From NCBI GenBank assembly GCA_945900755.1, contig CAMDKS010000028.1, positions 1 to 38,916 of the forward strand: a stretch of 38,916 bases of DNA, written 5' to 3'. Under the pieces are notes generated by a model that was not told where the DNA came from, did no database searches, and saw nothing but the letters and a program-made list of their open reading frames with translations. Of this stretch, positions 34,034 through 38,916 are shown in pieces (the first letter of the stretch is position 1; every line of letters begins with the position of its first letter). A program made the position numbers and the translations under genes. Source of the DNA: Bdellovibrio sp. ZAP7 (GTDB lineage: Bacteria > Bdellovibrionota_B > Oligoflexia > Oligoflexales > RGVZ01).

Positions 34034-34262
34034 CATTTCCTCCTAAGTGGCTAAACAAAGTCTTAGCTTCTTTGACCTGATACGGTTTTAGATCTTTGCT
34101 ATGTGTAGCTAAAATAAACGTGCGCCCTCCACAGATCCAAACTTCATGACTTCCGCGAGTGCGATCAAGGGTCCACCCCTCCTGGGAAAGCAAAGTTCTA
34201 AGCTCTTTCCCATTTATTGACTCGTCTATGAGCTTCAATTTTAATTTTGAATTTTTACTCAT
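34014..34262 (-). CDS. hicA: HicA mRNA interferase toxin
   Basis: An 82-aa toxin that cleaves mRNA using a double-stranded-RNA-binding-like fold. The catalytic histidine is H39 in RTRGSHEVW; THSKDLKPYQVKEAKTLF matches the conserved C-terminal helix. GAGG lies seven bases before the ATG. The toxin gene comes first, as in most hicAB loci, with hicB overlapping its 3' end. The motif is intact, so an active module is expected. The promoter and operator lie 30 bp upstream. Confidence 0.93.
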   Translation of the reverse strand: MSKNSKLKLKLIDESINGKELRTLLSQEGWTLDRTRGSHEVWICGGRTFILATHSKDLKPYQVKEAKTLFSHLGGNDGKEKK

Positions 34263-34291
34263 ATTAAAGCCTCAAAAATGAATCCGAGTAC

Positions 34292-34321
34292 TATGATATC
34301 ACAATTGATATCATAAATCAA
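34292..34321 (-). promoter_or_regulatory. hicAB promoter with palindromic operator
   Basis: A perfect inverted repeat, arms TATGATATCA (34292-34301) and TGATATCATA (34306-34315) with a 4-nt centre. On the minus strand TTGATT (34316-34321) and TATCAT (34293-34298) make a -35/-10 pair with a 17-bp spacer that lies almost wholly over the palindrome. Repressor bound here would block the promoter, so autoregulation by HicB (ribbon-helix-helix) is the straightforward reading. Confidence 0.72.
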
Positions 34322-34504
34322 ATAAAATCGGCAAACGCTGCAACATCGGACGGTGACGTGTGCTGGCCCCGCATCGTCAGCGTTCAAAGGGCATACAAAA
34401 AAAAATGGTCGAAATTTTTTCAAAGTCGCATGGTGTAGTCGCAACACACATTGTACGCTTTTCGCCATTATTCTTGGTTGACAATGTTGCCTGATGAATT
34501 TTGA

Positions 34505-34666
34505 AGTTCAGCGCGCCGGATTATATCGAGCCTACCGCCCGAAAAGACTGACATCTTTGCATTTATTCTCGACAAAACATCGGGACGATTCTCGCCTACG
34601 ACTAAATATCGAGATTATGCTGTTTCGACGAGCAGAACTCTTTGGCGAGCATTCTTCGGCTTATAG
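34505..34666 (+). other. possible decayed coding fragment in the gap right of hicA
   Basis: The 350 bp between the hicAB promoter and the next gene fragment contain no complete gene. One plus-strand frame without a start codon reads about 53 codons with protein-like composition (LPPEKTDIFAFILDKTSGR, then TKYRDYAVSTSRTLWRAFFG) to a TAG at 34664. It may be the tail of a lost gene. The evidence is amino-acid composition only. Confidence 0.22.
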
Positions 34667-34670
34667 TCAA

Positions 34671-35170
34671 CTATTGCCATTCAATCCTCGGGCTGACCCA
34701 CACGTAACCCGTCTTCCCTGTTAGTTCACCAGTCAGGACTTTTATTTTCGCACCTAGCCGTTGATAAGTTGCCGTGGCATTTCCAAAATTCCCGCGAACG
34801 AATTCGCTATCTATGAGCTCAAAAGTGCTCCCTGTGTGAATAAGTCCGATTATTGATGGATTCGAAAGATCTGGGTCCCCAAATAGAACATCATCTGCTG
34901 TTATTGTGGTTCCTTTTACTCCAGCTACCATTGGTGAGTACAGTGACGGAATCAACGACGGGATGCTTGCACTCCCGGATACTGCTCGATTGGGGCGGAA
35001 TACTTGGGGAGGAATTGTGTGCAAATGTACTTTCCACAATTGTTAAAATTGGAGTCTTCTATCAATGCGGGAACCGATCCAGCCAACTTAACGAGTGCAT
35101 CGTCGGTCACTTCCGATATGTCCTTTCGGTCATCTGCGCCAAATATCCAATACGGGCGCCGCGAAAAAAG
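34671..35170 (-). pseudogene. frameshifted, 5'-truncated gene (SH3-like C-terminus)
   Basis: Two minus-strand frames each look coding and join end to end. Frame one (35170 to about 34990) reads YWIFGADDRKDISEVTDDAL, LAGSVPALIEDSNFNNCGKY, ICTQFLPKYSAPIEQYPG. Frame two continues SASIPSLIPSLYSPMVAGVK ... TGSTFELIDSEFVRGNFGNA ... GELTGKTGYVWVSPRIEWQ to the stop. A single-base shift between 34955 and 34995 would fuse them. The C-terminus resembles a bacterial SH3 domain (VLTG...GKTGYVW). No start codon lies before 35170, where the frame is closed by a stop. Function unknown. Confidence 0.55.
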
Positions 35171-35421
35171 CTAAAGATGTTGCGCTGGTTACCCTGAATT
35201 TGAATGATCCTAAAATAGAAGAGAAAATCGTAGATGCGTTAGTAGACGGGGCTTGGAAAATGAGTCCTAACGTTTTAGGCACGACGTCCGACATTATCGT
35301 GTTCAAAAAGCATCCAACAAACCCCAAATACTTGAAGGCGTTGGTCGATGGGAAAGAGCTCGATGCATACCCGGAGGTTGTCGAGACCGTGCCATATTTT
35401 GAAAATCCGATCTTTTTATAG
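35152..35421 (+). pseudogene. 5'-truncated coding fragment, head to head with the previous fragment
   Basis: A plus-strand frame reads TGAAKKAKDVALVTLNLNDP, KIEEKIVDALVDGAWKMSPN, and PEVVETVPYFENPIFL to a stop at 35421, with K/D/E/V composition of real protein. Upstream of 35152 the same frame loses that character, and the opposite strand becomes coding there. This suggests a recombination junction that removed the 5' end. Family not recognised. Confidence 0.4.
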
Positions 35422-35525
35422 AACCAAATACCAAATTCATTAACCTCCGGACCCTCCAGTTGTACCAAAAATTACGAGGTTGTATCTTATTTTACCTAGC
35501 GCCTTATTTGTGGCACTGGCCGGAG

Positions 35526-36644
35526 TCATTGCGAGCACGGAGGAGGCTTAGGCGGCTTTTTTTCAGCCCACAAATTTGCGCGAATGGACCGCCATTGTAT
35601 CGAGTCGTACTTATCCGAAAAGAGCTGAATGCCAATAATCATGCCGCTCAAGCTGACATTGACCAGTAAGCGGTCCTCCGCCACTAATGTTGAGGCCGGA
35701 ACCGCAAAATTAGTAATATCCTTGCCGTTGCCTGCTACAAATCTAAGCCCGCCTGTGTAGGCATTAAACGCTTTCATTTTGACAGTACCGAACGGCTTGC
35801 CATTGATCATTGAAGCATTCTCAACCGACACAAAGCCGTAAGCTGAATAAATATCGTTGGCAGCCGATACCGCCGACAATGAACCACCCTTGCTTGAAAA
35901 ATCCATCCGTACTTTATCAAACCCACTTCCAAACTCGTGGGCAAAACCCAGCCACTCTATATATTTAACTCCATCTGCTTCAATCCATTGTTTCAACATG
36001 GAATCGCTGATACTGAACTGGGTATCCCGCAAGGGACCACTGGCGGAATTCCCGATGCTGGGATTTACCGCGATATTTCCATGATAGTAGGTCATGCGTT
36101 TTAGGCTGGCATAATTACCGCTGGGGGGAGTGTCTGGAATGGCGTTGGCCGGAAGATTAATGCAAGCGGCGTTGGTTAAACATGCGATTGGCACAGCAGA
36201 AAGGGGCTTCCAATCAGGCGTCTTGTTCACTAACATTGGATCCATTGCTGTAGTGCCGGCTGAGTTGGTCCGAAGGTATTCAGCAGTAATGCCGTAAAAA
36301 CCTCCGAGGTTTCGACACCGACTTCTGATTTTATAGTCACCTATTTTTGCAGACCCATTCGCCAAGACGATGTCGATATTATTTCCGTCTTTCAGGTTCA
36401 CATATTGACTGCCGTCGCATTGGTTGCCAGAAAGAATGGGCGCTAATGTATATTCGCAGTTTAAACGATTTCTAAGATTCGCACGCACATCCAAAACTTG
36501 CTCTTGGACTTTGACATGTTTATTTGTAGCAATGTATAGGCGCATTCCCTCGGCCGCAGCAACGACAAGCGCACCAAACAACGCAAATCCGACCAAGAGC
36601 TCTATGACGGAAAATCCACGACTACACCTCAAATTATTCAACAT
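35526..36644 (-). CDS. prepilin-like protein with large C-terminal domain
   Basis: A 372-aa product with a type IV prepilin leader: CSRG followed by FSVIELLVGFALFGALVVAA, i.e. cleavage after Gly with Glu at mature position 5 and the hydrophobic helix. The remaining 330 residues are a large Gly/Asn/Ser-rich domain with several cysteines (LNCEY, GNQCDG, IRSRC, IACLTNAACINLP). They end in a Pro/Lys tail (KKPPKPPPCSQ). Most pilins are 120-200 aa, so this is more like a minor pseudopilin/PilW-type tip protein or surface adhesin. The frame is open to 36686; ATG 36644 has GGAG ten bases upstream and gives a short leader. No other pilus gene is nearby. Confidence 0.78.
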   Translation of the reverse strand: MLNNLRCSRGFSVIELLVGFALFGALVVAAAEGMRLYIATNKHVKVQEQVLDVRANLRNRLNCEYTLAPILSGNQCDGSQYVNLKDGNNIDIVLANGSAKIGDYKIRSRCRNLGGFYGITAEYLRTNSAGTTAMDPMLVNKTPDWKPLSAVPIACLTNAACINLPANAIPDTPPSGNYASLKRMTYYHGNIAVNPSIGNSASGPLRDTQFSISDSMLKQWIEADGVKYIEWLGFAHEFGSGFDKVRMDFSSKGGSLSAVSAANDIYSAYGFVSVENASMINGKPFGTVKMKAFNAYTGGLRFVAGNGKDITNFAVPASTLVAEDRLLVNVSLSGMIIGIQLFSDKYDSIQWRSIRANLWAEKKPPKPPPCSQ

Positions 36645-36842
36645 AGAACACGATCTCCAGCGACTTTGGTTGGGGTTGGCTCTCATTTTACAGGTACATC
36701 GGTCATTTCAGAAAAATTCTTGAAGGCTCGGGTATCAATAGTGATTCAAAATTCTAGAATTTTTTGCACTCCTAGCCTGCCAACGACATGAAATTCCGTG
36801 CAAATCAGCTCCAAATCTACAATACCCCTGAAGCCGAGGTTA

Positions 36843-36901
36843 GGTCAAACCCAAGTGAAATACCCGGGGTCAAACTTAGCTGTAAGGAGGGGGGGTCAAA
36901 C
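36843..36901. repeat. three GGTCAAAC repeats at 25-26 bp spacing
   Basis: GGTCAAAC occurs at 36843-36850, 36868-36875 and 36894-36901. Copies one and three are each followed by CAAGTGAAAT- or TTGGTGAAAT-like sequence. The 790-bp stretch 36645-37434 holds no intact gene; besides this it contains the second IS91-type remnant and repeat copy 3. Regular short repeats of this kind occur at the ends of some insertion sequences (for example IS21 types), but no matching transposase is present. Confidence 0.45.
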
Positions 36902-37015
36902 TTGGTGAAATCCGGCATTGTAACTTTTTAACTGTAGAGATCCTTAAAATTATTTCTTAAAAAGAGATTATAATTCCCTGCCACGTGACGGGCTCTACAA
37001 GCTTGTTGAATATAT

Positions 37016-37212
37016 GGACCGCGGTCCCATCTCCAATAAGCGGCTTCAGATCACTGAAGCCGGACTAGTAAAACTAGAACTCAAAACTTCATGGTCAAAT
37101 GGCACCACGCATTTGTTGCTTACAAAAAAAGGTGCCTCCTATTGCCAAAATCTCAACATTTGCGAGGATCTTGACTAAAATAAGGTCACCCCACGGAGCG
37201 ACACCTCTTGCA
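37016..37212 (+). mobile_element. IS91-family (Y2) transposase remnant, copy B
   Basis: Aligns with the remnant at 33265-33560 at nearly every base over about 110 bp. It reads GPISNKRLQITEAGLVKLEL then KTSWSNGTTHLLLTKK, a better-preserved version of the IS91-type motif. After that the sequence is deleted or replaced until GACACCTCTTGCACGCCCAA, the last codons before the stop, where the 108-bp repeat begins. The deletion endpoints differ from copy A, so the two copies decayed independently. Confidence 0.75.
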
Positions 37213-37320
37213 CGCCCAATAACAGCGTTGCGAGCTCAAAAGCTAGCACGGAATATTCAAAAAAGTGGCAAAAAATGTGCTGCCCGATATTTGCAAATAG
37301 GCGTTGAATGCCTTACGATC
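37213..37320 (+). repeat. 108-bp family repeat, copy 3 (IS91-type element 3' end)
   Basis: Differs from copy 2 at only a few bases (for example GTTGCGAG for GTGGCGAG and AATATTC for AATGTTC). Same orientation, same left context (CCTCTTGCA) and same exact right boundary GAATGCCTTACGATC at 37320. The following two-gene nucleotidyltransferase module starts 115 bp beyond it. Confidence 0.9.
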
Positions 37321-37434
37321 CGTGACCCAGACCTGATCTTTGCTAAATGAGGCGTTATTCCATTTGAATATAGGATTGAATCCTATATGCTTCCTATAGA
37401 TGTGCGGACTTAATTTACTAACGGCGAGCCTTCG

Positions 37435-37659
37435 ATGTCCCAAAGTCAAACGCCTATCAGCGATACAGAATCGCCTCATCCTTTAAATTCGGCGGCGGAC
37501 TCAGCTCCGATGAGGCGAATCAAGATGGCTGCGGACCTTTTTGATTTTGCGTTTCAGGTCAAGCACTTCCAGTTAAAAACTCGCAATCCAGATAAATCAG
37601 AACGGGAACTTTACTTAATGACAATGAAGCTCCTAGAATCCGCATGTGCGAAGTGGTGA
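37435..37659 (+). CDS. small protein paired with nucleotidyltransferase
   Basis: A 74-aa product. The first 25 residues are Ser/Pro/Thr-rich and possibly disordered; the rest is a helical domain (AADLFDFAFQVKHFQLKTRN, PDKSERELYLMTMKLLES). Small helical proteins with an R/N-x-PD-x-SE.E pattern are often encoded directly before DUF6036/AbiEii-type nucleotidyltransferases, so this may be the partner of the next gene, one nucleotide away. No clear Shine-Dalgarno precedes ATG 37435; an internal ATG at 37510 would remove the low-complexity leader. Confidence 0.65.
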   Translation: MSQSQTPISDTESPHPLNSAADSAPMRRIKMAADLFDFAFQVKHFQLKTRNPDKSERELYLMTMKLLESACAKW

Positions 37660-37660
37660 T

Positions 37661-38209
37661 ATGAACGGGTTCGTCGAGTCTTTAACAAGAATCGTGGAGC
37701 GCCTTGAAGCTGCACAACTCGACTATATGATCGTGGGCTCAGTTGCATCAACGATTTATGGTGAGCCACGGCTGACGCGAGATATTGATCTGGTCTTGTC
37801 ATTAAAATTAGCATCCGCAGCAACGTTTATAGCTGCATTACCAAGCCACCTATATTATGTGCCGCCGTCAGAAATTGTGACCCAAGAGATTCAGCGCAAG
37901 GGTCAATTTAACTTATTGGATCAAATTGCCGCTTTTAAAATTGATATTATATTTTGCAAATCGAATCCTCACTCGGTGGCTGAATTTTTGCGGCGTCGAC
38001 GCTTGCAAATTCTCCCAACGATCGAGGCATGGGTGGCTGCCCCGGAAGATGTTATTATCAAAAAGCTCCAATATTTTGTGGAGGGACGATCGGAAAAACA
38101 CCTGATCGACATTAGGGGTATTATCGCCAATACCGAATTGGATCATATGTATTTGAAGGAATGGATTCAATCTTTGTGCCTGACAGATGCTTGGCAGGCG
38201 GCGCAGTAG
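37661..38209 (+). CDS. AbiEii/DUF6036-like nucleotidyltransferase
   Basis: A 182-aa nucleotidyltransferase-fold protein: G26-S27 (YMIVGSVAST), D41-x-D43 (LTRDIDLVL), and a third acidic residue D95 (FKIDIIF). The C-terminal family motif PEDVIIKKLQYFVEGRSEKH is also present. In AbiE-type systems such enzymes are the toxin. Here the partner is a small protein encoded one base upstream (TGA-T-ATG), implying tight coupling. ATG 37661 is preferred to GTG 37646, which would overlap the upstream gene. All active-site residues are present. A toxin-antitoxin role is inferred from family and gene pairing. Confidence 0.8.
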   Translation: MNGFVESLTRIVERLEAAQLDYMIVGSVASTIYGEPRLTRDIDLVLSLKLASAATFIAALPSHLYYVPPSEIVTQEIQRKGQFNLLDQIAAFKIDIIFCKSNPHSVAEFLRRRRLQILPTIEAWVAAPEDVIIKKLQYFVEGRSEKHLIDIRGIIANTELDHMYLKEWIQSLCLTDAWQAAQ

Positions 38210-38278
38210 GCCTCTGGCCGTAATCTGAGATTACTTTCCAAGCAAAAATGTACCGTGAGAAGTTGTCGATGACGGCTA

Positions 38279-38301
38279 GCCAAAGTCTTTAAAATCGACG
38301 T
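38279..38301 (+). mobile_element. IS91-type transposase fragment, copy C (23 bp)
   Basis: GCCAAAGTCTTTAAAATCGA and the next three bases are identical to part of copy A (encoding AKVFKIDV). Only this short piece is preserved, then a TAG follows. It lies to the right of the nucleotidyltransferase pair, so that module is flanked by element-derived sequence on both sides. Confidence 0.6.
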
Positions 38302-38447
38302 GTAGTGCCGCAATAATCAATGTTTATGATTTCATTGACGCTTTTATTTCTCTCTGGTATGAGTCGCTTTATGGATGATCCTGTCAAAAAACTTCGTTCG
38401 TTGCTAAAATTCGCTATGCGCGTTCTAAGTCAACTTTTATCAGACCT

Positions 38448-38916
38448 ATGGGCGTACTACGCATCTCCATATCCGTTTCTGCGGGATTTACGCGGCTGAT
38501 AGCATTGGGCGTTTTTCGTCGAATATTCCGACGAGCAAAGGTACTTTGGCTGCCTAAAGGTCGCGGTCGACCATCAGTTAGCGAGGATGTGGTTGAACTG
38601 ATTCTTGACATGAAACGGTCAAACTGGTCCTGGGGTGCGCTGCGCATTTCTCTAGAATTACTTTTACTTGGCATCCATGTACACAAGAAGACCGTCAAAC
38701 GGATACTACTTGAAAATTGCATGGTCCCGCCAAAAACTCGCGTTACACCTCCAACTTGGACAGCCTTCTCCACCAGGCCAACCACTCTACCAAAAATGGT
38801 GCAACGGAATTTGCGAGAGGTTTCATCGAAGTCTCAAATCAGAGGTGTTAAACAGAGTTGGCCCCCTGGACGTTGCTGGTATTCGACGATTGTCCATTTG
38901 CTATCAGGAATATTTT
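38448..38916 (+). pseudogene. IS3/IS481-type (rve) transposase with deleted catalytic core, runs off the window
   Basis: The first frame reads WLPKGRGRPSVSEDVVELIL ... NWSWGALRISLELLLLGIHV ... KTVKRIL ... TPPTWTAF. This is the linker and winged-helix part that precedes the integrase core in this transposase type. From about 38770 a different frame reads LYQKWCNGICERFHRSLKSE ... AGIRRLSICYQEYF, the end of an integrase core including its last catalytic glutamate region. The stretch with the two catalytic aspartates is missing and the frames do not match. The element is therefore an inactivated, internally deleted copy; its 3' end lies beyond the window. Confidence 0.72.

Noticed and set aside
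34259-34468. Minus-strand 69-aa open frame upstream of hicA
   Set aside because: It runs through the hicAB promoter and palindrome and has no ribosome-binding site or protein-like character.
34494-34724. Plus-strand 76-aa open frame
   Set aside because: It has an ATG but an Arg-rich, shadow-like composition. A neighbouring frame in the same stretch looks more protein-like, and the end overlaps the minus-strand fragment.
35130-35468. Minus-strand 112-aa open frame
   Set aside because: It mirrors the plus-strand frame ending at 35421, which has the better charged composition; it is rich in Ser/Thr/Phe as antisense frames often are.
1-38916. tRNA genes, rRNA genes, CRISPR arrays, prophage modules
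   Set aside because: No cloverleaf with conserved T-arm, no rRNA sequence, no regularly spaced repeat-spacer array and no phage structural gene was seen when reading intergenic regions on both strands.

Overview
The window looks like chromosome of a Gram-negative bacterium of the Bdellovibrionota/Oligoflexia–Myxococcota type. The reasons are inferential: a yceD-rpmF pair, the order rpsB-tsf-pyrH-frr, outer-membrane barrel proteins, several lipoproteins, and a six-gene operon of TPR and beta-barrel envelope proteins that resembles the Glt/Agm (gliding-type) trans-envelope machinery of myxobacteria and Bdellovibrio. No rRNA, tRNA or CRISPR array was recognised.

Left part (1-14.6 kb) is mostly core metabolism. 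On the minus strand lie rpmF (L32) and yceD. On the plus strand follow a GYF_2-type membrane protein carrying two 9-bp minisatellites, then rpsB-tsf-(terminator)-pyrH-frr-(terminator). A secreted gluzincin metalloprotease and a sigma-54 activator without a receiver domain lie on the minus strand. Then come a GT4 glycosyltransferase and a polyprenyl-phosphate sugar phosphotransferase overlapping by 4 nt (exopolysaccharide/O-antigen initiation), a 4-hydroxyphenylpyruvate dioxygenase coupled by a 1-nt overlap to a Rieske ferredoxin, and a metzincin-like lipoprotein behind a near-consensus promoter.

Middle part (14.6-33.2 kb): the six-gene minus-strand envelope operon (outer-membrane barrel, three TPR proteins of which one is a lipoprotein, a small periplasmic protein, a second barrel-like protein), a CPBP-type membrane protease, and an MFS transporter. 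After an MNT/HEPN toxin-antitoxin pair and an unrecognised 228-aa gene comes a 35-codon gene for an extremely basic peptide (27539-27646). It has its own promoter, leader and strong terminator, and looks like a tiny ribosomal-protein-type gene. A HAMP membrane protein, a Lon-family (AAA_32) protease, an ABC ATPase and a fused binding-protein/permease form a close-packed plus-strand group.

Right part (33.2-38.9 kb) is an accessory, decaying region: two internally deleted remnants of an IS91-family (Y2, rolling-circle) transposase, a HicAB module with a palindromic operator, two truncated or frameshifted gene fragments joined head to head, a large prepilin-like protein, a small protein/nucleotidyltransferase pair, and a core-deleted IS3/IS481-type transposase running off the end.

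The most interesting pattern is a 106-108-bp repeat present three times in the same orientation (25554, 33561, 37213). The two right copies follow directly on the C-terminal codons of the IS91-type transposase remnants, so the repeat is best read as that element's 3' (origin) end. In all three cases the next genes are a two-gene toxin-antitoxin or nucleotidyltransferase module (MNT/HEPN, HicAB, small protein/NTase), beginning 2 to 115 bp beyond the repeat.
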